This document shows positions 8,674 through 18,195 of a DNA stretch of 64,000 nucleotides, one piece after another. The notes beneath the pieces are model-generated. The model was not told the DNA's origin. It made no database searches and was given only the letters and a program-made list of their open reading frames with translations. Numbering within the stretch: position 1 is the first letter of the stretch; each line of letters opens with the position of its first letter. This DNA comes from Granulicella tundricola MP5ACTX9 (lineage in GTDB: Bacteria; Acidobacteriota; Terriglobia; Terriglobales; Acidobacteriaceae). The position numbers and the translations under genes were made by a program. The stretch spans positions 310,001-374,000 of the forward strand of contig NC_015057.1 of the NCBI RefSeq assembly GCF_000178975.2, given 5' to 3'.

Positions 8674-11600
8674 TTACTGATACACATCTGCCTCGATGAC
8701 GTTCAGGATGGCTTTGCTGTCGTGCGTCACAGGCGCTACGCCTGCGCCGTCGTACTTGCCGTTGACCTCTATGGTGGCGGAGGCGGGCTTGTCGTCGATG
8801 GGCGCGCCCGTCAGCGCGATGCGAAGGTGGGTGCCTTGCGCGGGCTTCAGCGGAATCGTCGTATAGCCGAGGTTCATGGGCGTGATGCCTTCATAGATCG
8901 GGGTGCCGTCAAGCGTGATGCGGATCGGGTAGCGGCGCGTGCGGAAGGCGTTCAGCTTCAGGTCGATTTGGGTGGGCGTAGAGGCTTGCTTGAGTGTCAG
9001 GTCGATCCAGGCCGTGGAGAGCTGACCGTCGTTCGACCAGGAGGTCGTTTCGTTGTCGTCGTAAGCGCGTGCGGCTGTGTCAGGGTTCGAGCCTGCAGTT
9101 GCGCTGACTATGGGGATGGACGTGCGTGTGATGTGGACGGACGAGCCTGTGGGCGTTGGGCCACGCAGCAGGTTGGACGGTAGCGCGGCTGCGGGATCGT
9201 AGGTCGCGAGACCGTTGTCGACCTTGACCGGCACGGCCAGCAGCGTGATCATCGCAGAGCGCAGGCCGGGTGAGGTTGCAGTCACTGTGATCTTGCCCGC
9301 TGTGGGTTGCGTGCGAATGAGGACGCGGTTGATGCCGTCTTCGACAGGAAGAGTCCTGGAGAGGATGTAGTTGGAGAAGCTGGGAATGTCCGTGCCGGCC
9401 GCTGGTTGCGCAATGCCGCCGCGCCATTCCGCCGGGCCGTCGATGGCGAACGAGATCATGTTGTTCGCGGTGGGGCAGCGGCGGCCCAGCGAGTCCATCA
9501 CCTCTACATCGACTAGCGCCAGGTCGGAGCCGTCGGCATGAAGACCGCCGGGGCCAGCATGTGCGAAGAGGCGGATGGAGGCTGGTTCGCCCGCCGTCTG
9601 AAGATGCGTGTCCGTGATGCGCTTGCCTGCGGCGTCATAGCCGATGGCCTCCAGCTTGCCTGTGGCAAAAGCAATGTTGGGGAAGGCGAAGAGGAAGTCG
9701 CTGGACTGGCCTGCGGGCACGCCAGCCTCATGGGGCATGTCAGGCAGAGCAGCCGTTCCAAGGGGCAGCGCGCGTGCTGGATTTGGATCCGTGTCGGATG
9801 CCGTGACCGAGCCGACCGTCTTACCGTTTAACGTAAGCTGCACACGTGCGACCTTGGCTGCGACGACGTACACCGTCTTTGTTGTGCCGGCCGGATAGCT
9901 CCAGTGGCCGAGGATGTGCATCGCCGGACGCTCGGGATCGACCCATCCGTTCCACATCACCTGGCCTGCGTAGAAGCCGTCCTTGGGCAGGCGCATTGCG
10001 TCCACGGCGCCGGAGCGGCGGTAGTTATTGTCTCCACGATGATGCGTGTTGGAGTCCGCGAAGATGATCTTGACGCCGCCCGCGCTGACGCGGTCACCCG
10101 TGCCCGGACGCGCGCGGTAGTAGTCATCCCAGCGCAGCACGTCTTCAATGGCGTGCGAGTCCTGATTGCGGTTGTACAGCGGCGAGTCTTTATGGAAGGG
10201 CGCGGACTCGTTATCCCAGAAGGCGCGTGCGGCCTCATCGCGGCTATACTCATGCGCCCAGAGCGGCTTGCTCGCGGACTTGTCGACGTAGAGCATCTCG
10301 CCGCCGTACTCGGCCACATGGCTCGCGAGCATCTCGCGTGAGCCGATGGCGCGGCCTCCGTGCGGATCGTACCGATCGCGGACGGCCTTCATCTCCGCCA
10401 TGTGCTCATCCGAGATGCTCTTGTTGCCGGACTCATAGAAGAGGATGGAGGGGTTGTTGCGGTTGTAGATGATGGAGTCGCGCATGAGCTCCACGCGCTG
10501 CTCCCACTGGCGGCCCTTGGAATCTCCCTCAGAATCGCCTGCGGGCATGGACTGGATGAGACCCACGCGGTCGGCTGAGTCCGTATCCTGGCGCGATGGT
10601 GTGACGTGCATCCAGCGCACGAGGTTCGCGTTGCCTTCAACCATCAGGCGGTTGGAGAAATCGCTGAGCCAGGGTGGCAGATCGATGCCGATTGCGGGCC
10701 ACTCGTTGGTGGTGCGCTGGGCGTAGCCGTGGATCTGCATGACGCGGCCGTTCAGGGTGAGCTCGCCGTGATCGAAGGCGGTCTGGCGGAAACCGGTGGT
10801 CGTGGTCACGGCATCGATGGGCTTGCCGTCGATCGAGATCGTCGTCGTGACCTTATAGAGATAGCCGTAGCCCCAGCTCCAAAGGTGGAGATGCGCTACC
10901 GGCTGTGAAGCGGAGACGACTTGCATCTCACCCGGCGCAAGTGTCACATCCGAGCCTTTCATCGTTCCGACGAGGAGATGATTCGCGTCCTCGATGCGTG
11001 CCGTGTAGCCGATGGTCTGCGGTGTCATGCTGTCGTTGCGAACCTGTGTCTCTGCGGTGATTTTGGCGGAGTTGGTTGCGAGATCGAAGTCGCCGGCCCA
11101 GATATACGTTCCCGTGGTGCCTAGTGATGAGAACAGTGGAAGCGTCTGATGGACAGGCCCGGTTACATGCAGCCAGACATTCTTGCTGATGCCGCCGTAG
11201 TTCGCGTAGAAGTTGGTGTCGTTCCAGTGAAAGGCCGTGCCGGTGGCGATCTCCTTGTATTTGAAGTCGTTGTCCGTGCGTACGGCAAGGATGTTGTCCT
11301 CGGCTGCAGGCTTCAGGGCGTCGGTGATATCGAAGCCGAAGGCGGAGACGCCGTCTTCATGCCGCCCCAGCAGCTTGCCGTTGAGGTACACGACGCCGGC
11401 CATGCGGATGCCTTCAAACTCAAGGTGGACACGCTGACCCGGCGCACCGGCGGGCACGCGAAAGTGCTTGCGATACCAGGCAATGCCCGTGGGAAGCTTG
11501 TCGATGCTGACCTTGAATGCGGAGTCCTCATTCCATGCATAGGGCAGCGTGACGGGCTTCCATGCCGAGTCGTCAAAGCCGGGCGCCTGGGCGTTGGCGG

Positions 11601-11733
11601 GATCGCCCGTCTGGACGAGCCATCCTGGATTGAAGTTAAAGCGGCTTCGATGAGGAGCCTGTGCTGGTGAAAGGCCCGAGCCAAAAACAAGAAGGACAGC
11701 CAGCACGAACTTAAGCAATACAGTTCTCCCCAT
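8674..11733 (-). CDS. Secreted GH2-family glycosidase (beta-galactosidase-like), atypical acid/base motif
   Basis: About 1019 residues. I start at the ATG at 11733 because it gives a clean Sec signal (MGRTVLLKFVLAVLLVF, ending SPAQA). Domains in order: GH2 sugar-binding jelly roll (GIAWYRKHFRVP, LEFEGIRMAGVVYLNG), Ig-like domain, catalytic barrel, a DUF4982-like domain (GHWSYPAGTTKTVYVVA), further beta domains, and a C-terminal discoidin-like segment. The usual acid/base motif (NPSxxxWxxGNE) reads NNPSILFYESGNK here: Lys at 438 replaces Glu, although Glu434 is close. Glu495 in AHEYS is a plausible nucleophile. It follows the GH105 gene by 11 bases, so the two are an operon. Pectic or hemicellulosic oligosaccharides are likely substrates by context only. 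Confidence 0.88.
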   Translation of the reverse strand: MGRTVLLKFVLAVLLVFGSGLSPAQAPHRSRFNFNPGWLVQTGDPANAQAPGFDDSAWKPVTLPYAWNEDSAFKVSIDKLPTGIAWYRKHFRVPAGAPGQRVHLEFEGIRMAGVVYLNGKLLGRHEDGVSAFGFDITDALKPAAEDNILAVRTDNDFKYKEIATGTAFHWNDTNFYANYGGISKNVWLHVTGPVHQTLPLFSSLGTTGTYIWAGDFDLATNSAKITAETQVRNDSMTPQTIGYTARIEDANHLLVGTMKGSDVTLAPGEMQVVSASQPVAHLHLWSWGYGYLYKVTTTISIDGKPIDAVTTTTGFRQTAFDHGELTLNGRVMQIHGYAQRTTNEWPAIGIDLPPWLSDFSNRLMVEGNANLVRWMHVTPSRQDTDSADRVGLIQSMPAGDSEGDSKGRQWEQRVELMRDSIIYNRNNPSILFYESGNKSISDEHMAEMKAVRDRYDPHGGRAIGSREMLASHVAEYGGEMLYVDKSASKPLWAHEYSRDEAARAFWDNESAPFHKDSPLYNRNQDSHAIEDVLRWDDYYRARPGTGDRVSAGGVKIIFADSNTHHRGDNNYRRSGAVDAMRLPKDGFYAGQVMWNGWVDPERPAMHILGHWSYPAGTTKTVYVVAAKVARVQLTLNGKTVGSVTASDTDPNPARALPLGTAALPDMPHEAGVPAGQSSDFLFAFPNIAFATGKLEAIGYDAAGKRITDTHLQTAGEPASIRLFAHAGPGGLHADGSDLALVDVEVMDSLGRRCPTANNMISFAIDGPAEWRGGIAQPAAGTDIPSFSNYILSRTLPVEDGINRVLIRTQPTAGKITVTATSPGLRSAMITLLAVPVKVDNGLATYDPAAALPSNLLRGPTPTGSSVHITRTSIPIVSATAGSNPDTAARAYDDNETTSWSNDGQLSTAWIDLTLKQASTPTQIDLKLNAFRTRRYPIRITLDGTPIYEGITPMNLGYTTIPLKPAQGTHLRIALTGAPIDDKPASATIEVNGKYDGAGVAPVTHDSKAILNVIEADVYQ

Positions 11734-11744
11734 TGGTTCAAGCA

Positions 11745-12836
11745 CTAGCGTAGCAGCGCGGAGGCGGCCCAGAGCATCGGGGCTTGCCCGTGGAAGTCGC
11801 CCGTACGGCGTTTGCGTGCGAGGTAGTACGCCCGATCCGCAAGCTTGTTCGTGCCTTCGCACACGCTGGTGATGTCATGGTTCTGATCGACATAGCCCAC
11901 CGTAGCGATCCAGCCGCGCCGCGCCGCAGGACCATACGACGCGGCATCCAGCCAGCCGTTCTTCACGCCCGTGATCATCGCGAAGCTGAACATCGCAGAG
12001 CTTGATGATTCAGGCCACGCATCGTCCTGATCGATCAACTGCCGCCACATGCCGTCCTTGCCCTGGTACTTCAGCAGCGCGGCCATCATCTTCTTATAGC
12101 CCGCCAGAATCGCAGGCCGCTGTGGATGATCCGCAGGGAGGCTGCGAAGCATCTCAGCCATGCCGGCTGCGACCCATCCATCACCGCGTCCCCAGTAGAA
12201 GGGCACATCCTGCGCATGGAAGAAGAGCCCTTTAGGCTGCTGCAGCCTGGCCAGGTACGAGACCATCTCCCTGGCGTCGCGGTCGAGATACTTGCGGTCA
12301 CCGGTCGCGCGGAAGGCCTCCAACTGCAGGATCGTCAGCATGTACATATCGTCGATCCAGTAGCGTGTCTCGGAGGAAAGGCCATCAGGCTGCGGATTCT
12401 CCCACTGCCGGTCCGCCCACTTCTTGCCTTCGGTGAGGAAGCGAGGCTCTTTGGTTTGAAGGCCGATCTCCAGCGGGACGATGCCGAAGATCTCATCGTC
12501 CACATGCTTCCGCAGTGGAATGTGCGAGGCCTCAGCGCCGCCCGGCATCAGCGGCTCAAACTTCTTGATCAGCTCCGCGCGGAGTGCGTCGTCATGCGTC
12601 AGTTGCGCGAAGGTCAGCGCACCGTACCAGCTTGCAGCTTCCGAGTAGTGGATGGTCGCCGTGTACTGGTGGGGGCTGGTCACGAAATGTTCCGAGAGCG
12701 CCTTGCCCACCTCTGCAGGCGAGGTACCCTGCGGCCAGTTGTTGAAGTAGTCTGTCTGTGCGCCCGCCACCACCGCGCCCGAAGCAAGGATCAATCCCGC
12801 AGCCAGGCCTGTCAGCCTTCGTCCCATACTCATCAT
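11745..12836 (-). CDS. Secreted GH105/GH88-type unsaturated glucuronyl / rhamnogalacturonyl hydrolase
   Basis: About 363 residues. It starts at the ATG at 12836, where GAGG lies 7 bases upstream; an ATG at 12863 lacks a site. The signal peptide ends around VVAGAQ. The alpha/alpha-barrel family motifs are present: HVDDEIFGIVPLEIG, RYWIDDMYMLTILQLEAFRA with its catalytic-type Asp pair, and FYWGRGDGWVAAGMAEML with the second conserved Asp. A later SSSSAMFSFAMITG segment also fits. Members remove the delta-4,5-unsaturated uronic acid left by polysaccharide lyases from pectin (GH105) or glycosaminoglycan-like chains (GH88). It is the first gene of a two-gene operon with GH2 (8674-11733), which supports a role in pectin side-chain breakdown. 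Confidence 0.88.
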   Translation of the reverse strand: MMSMGRRLTGLAAGLILASGAVVAGAQTDYFNNWPQGTSPAEVGKALSEHFVTSPHQYTATIHYSEAASWYGALTFAQLTHDDALRAELIKKFEPLMPGGAEASHIPLRKHVDDEIFGIVPLEIGLQTKEPRFLTEGKKWADRQWENPQPDGLSSETRYWIDDMYMLTILQLEAFRATGDRKYLDRDAREMVSYLARLQQPKGLFFHAQDVPFYWGRGDGWVAAGMAEMLRSLPADHPQRPAILAGYKKMMAALLKYQGKDGMWRQLIDQDDAWPESSSSAMFSFAMITGVKNGWLDAASYGPAARRGWIATVGYVDQNHDITSVCEGTNKLADRAYYLARKRRTGDFHGQAPMLWAASALLR

Positions 12837-13015
12837 TCGTATCCCTCGTCTTTTGTTTCCCATGAAGCATACCGCCGCGCGTGGGCGCTTGTCGCGTCTT
12901 CTATTTCAAATAAAGAACTGTTTCTTTTCGGCCTTGGCTGAGGCTTGGTAAGGCTGTCCCCGCCGCACAGGGTATGATGGCAGACGCTGAACCCGCTTTC
13001 GTTCAGCCGGTAACC

Positions 13016-14887
13016 ATGGCCATGTCATCCGCTCGTTCGCTCCGACTTTCGCTTGCACTTCTCGCCGTATGCTCGCCGCTGCTCGCGCAGACTCCGTTGG
13101 AAAGCCAGAAGCAATCCGCGCAGGAGGGTGCGCAGGCTCCGGGGCATGGAGGCTCCGGGACCGCCGGCATCTTTCCGCCCGTGCTTGATTCCGCCAAGCG
13201 TCCTATCACCGCGGGCGGCACGGTCAAGACTGGCCCCATTGTGTTTGCGGACATCGCCCAGAAGGCCGGGCTGACAAGCTGGCACCACACCATGGGCTCG
13301 CCGGAGAAGCGCTACATCATTGACACGCTTGGTTCCGGCGTCGCGCTCTTGGACTACGACAATGATGGCTGGCTGGATATCTACCTCGTCAACGGCAGCA
13401 CCGCGCCAGCGCTCGCAGGCAAACAGCCCTCACCGCACGCTGCGCTCTTCCACAACAACCATGACGGCACCTTCACGGACGTGACCGCGAAGGCCGGCGT
13501 GGCGAACGATCGCTGGGGCATCGGCGTGGCTGTCGGGGACTACGACAACGATGGCTGGCCGGACCTGTACGTCACCAACTTTGGCGGTAACCGGCTCTTC
13601 CACAACAATCATGACGGCACCTTCACGGATGTGGCCGTCAAGGCGGGCGTGGCGCTCGGCAACTGGAGCACCGGCGCAACCTGGGGCGACTACGACGGCG
13701 ACGGCAAGCTTGATCTGTTCGTCCCCGGCTACGTCCACTATGACCTCAAGAATCAGTCCGGTGACGCCACCGTTCCGCTGACCTTCTGCCAGTATCGCGG
13801 CGTCAAGACCATGTGCGGTCCGCGCGGTCTCCCTGGCGAGTCCGATCATCTCTTCCACAATAACGGCGATGGCACCTTCACCGACGTGAGCGAGAAGGCC
13901 GGCGTCAGCGACAAATCCGGCTACTACGGGCTGGCCTCCGTCTTCATCGACGTCAATAACGACGGCCGCGCGGACCTGCTCGTGGCCAATGACTCCACCC
14001 CGAATTATCTCTATCTCAACCAGGGCAACGGCACGTTTGAGGACGTCTCCTACGCCTCCGGCTACGCGCTCAACAAGGATGGCCGCGAGACTGCGTCGAT
14101 GGGCATTGCGGTGGCGGACTACCGCAACAACGGCCTCATCGATATCTACAACACCACCTTCTCAGACGACTATAAGCCGCTGTACCGCAACGACGGCGAC
14201 GCCAACTTCACCGACATCAGCTACGAGACCCACATCTCTGAGTTGACCATCCCGTTCCTCGGCTGGGGTACTGCGTTCCTCGACTACGACAACGACGGCT
14301 GGCGCGATCTGCTGGAAGTCAACGGCCACGTCTACCGCAACGCCGATACCAACAACTGGGGCACCACCTGGGCGCAGCGTCCGCTGCTGTTCCACAACGT
14401 CGCAGGCAAAAGCTTTGACACGGTTCCGGCGGTCGAGGGCACCGGCCTGGCTGCCGCCATGACCTCGCGCGGCCTGGCTGTGGGAGACCTCTTCAACGAT
14501 GGCCGTACGGATGCGGTCATTAATAACCTGGACGCGGCTCCGGCGTTGTTGCGCAACGTGGACAACGATAAGCACCACTGGGTCGCCTTCCGCCTTACTG
14601 GTGGCCCGAAGAGCCCACGCGACGCCATCGGCGCAACGCTTTACCTCACTGCCAACGGCATGAGGCAGCGTGCGGACATCTTCTCCGGCGGCAGCTTCGC
14701 TTCCACCTCCGATATGCGCCCGCACTTCGGCCTGGGCAGCGCGACTACGGTTGAGAAGCTTGAGGTTCATTGGCCCAGCGGACTCAGGGAGCAGTTTGCC
14801 GTTCCCACCATCGACCAATTTCAATCGATCACGGAAGGGAAGGGAACGGAGATTGCGAAGCCGACCACCGTGCCGGACTCGAAGTAG
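13016..14887 (+). CDS. CRTAC1-family protein (FG-GAP/VCBS propeller with ASPIC/UnbV C-terminus), copy A
   Basis: About 623 residues, exported: MAMSSARSLRLSLALLAV, cleavage near LLAQ. The mature protein is a repeat propeller with many Asp-rich calcium-type loops (DYDNDGWLDIYLVNG, DYDNDGWPDLYVTNFG, DYDGDGKLDLFVPGY), each followed by LFHNNxDGTFTDV. It ends in an ASPIC/UnbV segment (LEVHWPSGLREQFAV). A C-x8-C-GP-R-GL insert begins at Cys258 and is shared with the two other CRTAC1 proteins here. Function is unknown; the name comes from a human cartilage protein, and ligand binding or adhesion is inferred. The start is uncertain (12974, 13016 or 13022); I chose the one giving the best signal peptide. 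It is followed by a pentaheme cytochrome. Confidence 0.88.
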   Translation: MAMSSARSLRLSLALLAVCSPLLAQTPLESQKQSAQEGAQAPGHGGSGTAGIFPPVLDSAKRPITAGGTVKTGPIVFADIAQKAGLTSWHHTMGSPEKRYIIDTLGSGVALLDYDNDGWLDIYLVNGSTAPALAGKQPSPHAALFHNNHDGTFTDVTAKAGVANDRWGIGVAVGDYDNDGWPDLYVTNFGGNRLFHNNHDGTFTDVAVKAGVALGNWSTGATWGDYDGDGKLDLFVPGYVHYDLKNQSGDATVPLTFCQYRGVKTMCGPRGLPGESDHLFHNNGDGTFTDVSEKAGVSDKSGYYGLASVFIDVNNDGRADLLVANDSTPNYLYLNQGNGTFEDVSYASGYALNKDGRETASMGIAVADYRNNGLIDIYNTTFSDDYKPLYRNDGDANFTDISYETHISELTIPFLGWGTAFLDYDNDGWRDLLEVNGHVYRNADTNNWGTTWAQRPLLFHNVAGKSFDTVPAVEGTGLAAAMTSRGLAVGDLFNDGRTDAVINNLDAAPALLRNVDNDKHHWVAFRLTGGPKSPRDAIGATLYLTANGMRQRADIFSGGSFASTSDMRPHFGLGSATTVEKLEVHWPSGLREQFAVPTIDQFQSITEGKGTEIAKPTTVPDSK

Positions 14888-14890
14888 CCG

Positions 14891-14910
14891 CCTCCACCTT
14901 TTGGTGGAGG
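14891..14910. other. 8-bp perfect stem-loop after CRTAC1 copy A
   Basis: CCTCCACC (14891-14898) and GGTGGAGG (14903-14910) pair around a TTTT loop, 3 bases after the stop. No T-run follows, so an mRNA-processing or partial-terminator role between this gene and the cytochrome gene is more likely than full termination. Confidence 0.6.
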
Positions 14911-14975
14911 ACAACCGTCCCCATGATCCCATAGAATTCGCCAGTTAGCTAAAGCTGCTGTCCGTACCGATCGTC

Positions 14976-17318
14976 GTGAGCCAAGCCATCCGCAATCCGT
15001 CTCCAACTCGTTCCCGGCTCCTCGGTCTCTTCGCCGTACTGACGGTCGCCATCCTCTCTCTGTCTATGCCGCACGGAGTGCGCGCAGGCTCAGAGAACGA
15101 TGCTGCCGCAGACGCGCGCAAGGCCTACAGCGCCAAGGAAGCCAAGGCCTACACCTACAAGTTCGATTCGACGAAACCGTTTCTCCCTTCGAACATGCAG
15201 ACGGATACGGGCGAGTTCATCGACCCCAAATCCTTCCCCACGGCGCAGTACTGCCAGCACTGTCACCAGGCCGCGCATGCTCAGTGGCGTCAGTCCGCGC
15301 ACGCCAACTCCAACCGCGTCCCGTACTACCTGCGCAACGTGAACCTGCTCATCGCGGAGAAGGGAATCAGTTTCTCTCGCCACTGCGAGGGTTGCCACGA
15401 TCCCGTCGCGATGGCTGCAGGAGCGATCACGGATGGCGCGCCGCGTAAGCGTCCGTACGACCAGGACGGCGTTACCTGCATGGTCTGCCACTCCATCAAG
15501 AGCGTGGACACGCGCGGCACTGGCAGCTATGTTCTCGCGGAGCCCGCGGTGCTGGTCGACGAGACCGGCCAGCCCATCCACCGGCCTGTGTCCGATGGCG
15601 AGATACTGTCCCATCTGGACCGCCACTCCGCCGCAGTCATGAAGCCGCTCTACAAGACCCCCGAGTTCTGCTCCACCTGCCATAAGGCCGCGCTGCCGCA
15701 TCAGCTCAACGACTACAAATGGCAGCGCGCCATCTCGCTCTATGACGAGTGGCAGAACTCCTCCTTCGCCAAAGAATCGCCGCTGCCGTTCTACAAGAAG
15801 GACGTGGTCTCCACCTGCCAGACGTGCCACATGCAGCGTGAGGATCTTGGTTCAGCGTCAGACTCCGGCGCGAAGAAGAACCAGCTTGTCTCGCATCGCT
15901 GGCTCGGCGCGAACACCGTCATTCCGCAGATCTATCACTATCCCGAGCAGGGCGAGAAGGTTACTGCCTTCCTGCAGAATGCAGTGTTCAACGTAGACCT
16001 CTTCGCGCTCGAGCCTGAGGCTACCGCATCCGGTCAGCCTGCGCTGATCGCACCGCTCGGCATGTCAGCTTATACGCTGACGCCCGGCCAGCGAGTCACC
16101 GCCTCCGTTGTCATCCAGAACAAGGGCAACGCCCACTCGCATGTGCCGGAGCAGCGTGACATGTACGAGTCCTGGGTTGCCTTCACGGTGAAGGACGCCG
16201 CCGGCAAGACCATTGCGGAGAGCGGGTTCATCCAGCCTGGCGGTGAGCTTGATGAGTCTGCACATAGCTTCACCAATCGCCTGATCAACAAGCAGGGAGG
16301 CATCAACAGCCTGCACCAGGTTTGGGATAATCGAGTCGTCGCGTACAACAACACCATTCAGTCTGGCCGCTCGCAGTTGATCCGTTACGCCTTCACGATG
16401 CCGAAGAGTGGCCCCGTTACGGTCACTGCAGCCGTTCGTTATCGCCGCTTCGACCAGCACTTTATTGACTTCGGCATGAGCATGCCCGCAGGGCAGCACT
16501 ATCAGCAGCCCATCGTGGATATGGTGTCTACTACCCGCACCTTTGCAGTCGGCGTGAATTCCGCCATCAAGCCTCTGCCCAACGAGAATCCGGAGTGGAT
16601 GCGCTGGAACAACTACGGCATCGGCCTACTGGACGCTCAGCAGTACGCCGGCAGCGTCGCGGCCTTTGAGCACGTGGCGAAGCTCCGCCCGGACTACCCC
16701 GATGCGCCCACCAACATCGGCCTCACCTACATCCAGTGGGAGAAGTACGACGAGGCCATGCCTTATATTGAAAAGTCTCTCGCGCTTGGCAAAGATAACG
16801 CCCGGGCCCTGTACTATCGGGCCCTTGTCGAGCGCAATCAGGGTCAGGTTGACGAAGCAATCGTCGATCTGCAGAAGGTGGCAGCCCAGTTTCCGCGTTC
16901 CAGAGATGCACACCGGGAGCTGGGCTTCTCCTACTACCAACAGCATAAGTACCCGCTTGCCCGCGCCGAGTATGAGACCGTCCAGTCGATCGATCCCGAT
17001 GATCTGGCCGCGCACTATAACCTTGCAATCCTCTATCGCCGCCTGGGTCTCAAGGACAAGGCCACCGAACAGGCCGCCTACTTTGCGGACCAGAAGGACG
17101 ATCCCACCGCGAGCGTCTACGCGCTGGAGTACCTGCGCAAACATCATGAGATCGCGCAGGAGTCCGTCCCATGGCACGTCCACGATCTCGACCACAAGGG
17201 TAAGGACGAGCCGCTCCCGGCCACCGCTGCGTCGGCTTCCGCTACCATGGCTGTCCTTCACCGCCTGGAAGCGCCGGAGCTTTTGCCTGACCCCACCGCC
17301 CAGGGCGGGCTCCACTAA
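14976..17318 (+). CDS. Exported pentaheme cytochrome c with C-terminal TPR domain
   Basis: A 780-residue fusion. A GTG start gives a Sec signal ending about HGVRAG. The N-terminal third has five CxxCH heme sites (CQHCH, CEGCH, CMVCH, CSTCH, CQTCH). The first carries the cytochrome c554-type spacing (YCQHCHQ, then W, S and H). A beta-rich middle follows, then about four TPR units near residues 530-720 (YNNxGIGLLDAQQYAGSVAA-like, PDAPTNIGLTYIQWEKYDEA, RALYYRALVERNQGQVDEA, DLAAHYNLAILYRRLGLKDK). It probably accepts or relays electrons outside the cytoplasm while the TPRs dock partners. Its stop is 9 bases before the monoheme cytochrome gene, so they are an operon. The redox partner is unknown. 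Confidence 0.9.
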   Translation: MSQAIRNPSPTRSRLLGLFAVLTVAILSLSMPHGVRAGSENDAAADARKAYSAKEAKAYTYKFDSTKPFLPSNMQTDTGEFIDPKSFPTAQYCQHCHQAAHAQWRQSAHANSNRVPYYLRNVNLLIAEKGISFSRHCEGCHDPVAMAAGAITDGAPRKRPYDQDGVTCMVCHSIKSVDTRGTGSYVLAEPAVLVDETGQPIHRPVSDGEILSHLDRHSAAVMKPLYKTPEFCSTCHKAALPHQLNDYKWQRAISLYDEWQNSSFAKESPLPFYKKDVVSTCQTCHMQREDLGSASDSGAKKNQLVSHRWLGANTVIPQIYHYPEQGEKVTAFLQNAVFNVDLFALEPEATASGQPALIAPLGMSAYTLTPGQRVTASVVIQNKGNAHSHVPEQRDMYESWVAFTVKDAAGKTIAESGFIQPGGELDESAHSFTNRLINKQGGINSLHQVWDNRVVAYNNTIQSGRSQLIRYAFTMPKSGPVTVTAAVRYRRFDQHFIDFGMSMPAGQHYQQPIVDMVSTTRTFAVGVNSAIKPLPNENPEWMRWNNYGIGLLDAQQYAGSVAAFEHVAKLRPDYPDAPTNIGLTYIQWEKYDEAMPYIEKSLALGKDNARALYYRALVERNQGQVDEAIVDLQKVAAQFPRSRDAHRELGFSYYQQHKYPLARAEYETVQSIDPDDLAAHYNLAILYRRLGLKDKATEQAAYFADQKDDPTASVYALEYLRKHHEIAQESVPWHVHDLDHKGKDEPLPATAASASATMAVLHRLEAPELLPDPTAQGGLH

Positions 17319-17327
17319 ACTGAACTC

Positions 17328-17669
17328 GTGCTGACTCCTTTCAAATCGATCCTGAACGTCTGTCTCGCGCTGACCTCAGTCTTTGCGGCACGCCTCCTGG
17401 TCTCTTCCGCCACAGTCCACGCCGACTCGACCTCCGTCCGCCGCGGGGCTGAATTATTTGCAGAGAACGGCTGCGCGCACTGCCATGGCACCAACGGCAT
17501 CGGCGGAGGCAAAGGGCCGGACCTGAATAACGTCGCTCACCATATGAAACCAAAAGAGATAGCGACTCAGATCCATGATGGAGGCAAAAATATGCCCCCT
17601 TACGGCGACGCTCTCAGCGATCAACAGGTGGCAGATCTGATTGATTATCTTCACTCAAAACGCCGCTAA
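17328..17669 (+). CDS. Small exported monoheme cytochrome c
   Basis: A 113-residue class I cytochrome c. A GTG start follows the pentaheme gene by 9 bases. The N-terminus is a hydrophobic signal or anchor (SILNVCLALTSVFAARLLV). The single heme motif is CAHCH in FAENGCAHCHGTNGIGG, followed by GPDLNNV. A Met in KNMPPYGDALSDQQVADL is the expected distal ligand, and the last helix VADLIDYLHSKRR completes the fold. It probably exchanges electrons with the pentaheme protein encoded just upstream. Confidence 0.92.
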   Translation: MLTPFKSILNVCLALTSVFAARLLVSSATVHADSTSVRRGAELFAENGCAHCHGTNGIGGGKGPDLNNVAHHMKPKEIATQIHDGGKNMPPYGDALSDQQVADLIDYLHSKRR

Positions 17670-17849
17670 ATGAGCCTCTACTGCGATCTTTGAGACAATC
17701 CTCGCCCTTCAAACTGCATCCAAACTCCTCAGCAGCAACGGTCTTGTCCGCACTCTTTCGCCTTTTGAAAAAGTTGCGGACGACATACCGATCAGCACCG
17801 TGTTTGACCTGAACATGAGCGGCAACCAGCCGCTGAGGAAGAGACGACC

Positions 17850-18140
17850 ATGCTCAAGAAACTGGCAGTCGCAACACTATTCGCCTCCCTTTTGCCCCTC
17901 GCATCGCAGGCCCAGATTGCGATCCGTATTGGGCCACCGGCGCCCGTCGTCGAGCACTACGGGCCACCCCCGCATCCCGGCTATGTATGGCAGGGTGGAT
18001 ATCATCGCTGGGATGGTAACCGGTATGCATGGACCCCCGGCCACTGGGGCCGTCCGCCACGTCCCGGCGCGGTGTGGGTGCCTGACGCCTACGATCATCG
18101 CGGCGATGGATACCACTATCACGCGGGTTACTGGCGCTAA
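17850..18140 (+). CDS. Small exported WXXGXW-repeat protein
   Basis: A 96-residue protein with a Sec signal (MLKKLAVATLFASLLPLASQ, cleavage near QAQ). The mature part is rich in Tyr, Trp, Pro and His, with repeated motifs of the YXWXXGXW type (GYVWQGGYHRWDGNRYAW, TPGHWGRPP, YHYHAGYWR). The family is common in Acidobacteriota and Proteobacteria and has no assigned function; the aromatic/His repeats suggest a surface or metal-binding role (inference). It is separated from the cytochrome gene by 180 bases, so probably has its own promoter. GAGGAAG-like purines lie upstream of the ATG. Confidence 0.85.
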   Translation: MLKKLAVATLFASLLPLASQAQIAIRIGPPAPVVEHYGPPPHPGYVWQGGYHRWDGNRYAWTPGHWGRPPRPGAVWVPDAYDHRGDGYHYHAGYWR

Positions 18141-18160
18141 ACCTTAAATCGATCTCAACC

Positions 18161-18190
18161 GGCGTACCAGTCCTATTGGGCTGGTACGCC
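18161..18190. terminator. Bidirectional terminator between convergent genes
   Basis: GGCGTACCAG (18161-18170) and CTGGTACGCC (18181-18190) pair perfectly around a 10-base loop. The hairpin lies between the stops of the + strand small protein (18140) and the - strand CRTAC1 gene (18196). T-rich sequence follows on the + side (GATCTTTATT) and an A-rich stretch (CCTTAAATC) precedes it. Confidence 0.75.
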
Positions 18191-18195
18191 GATCT

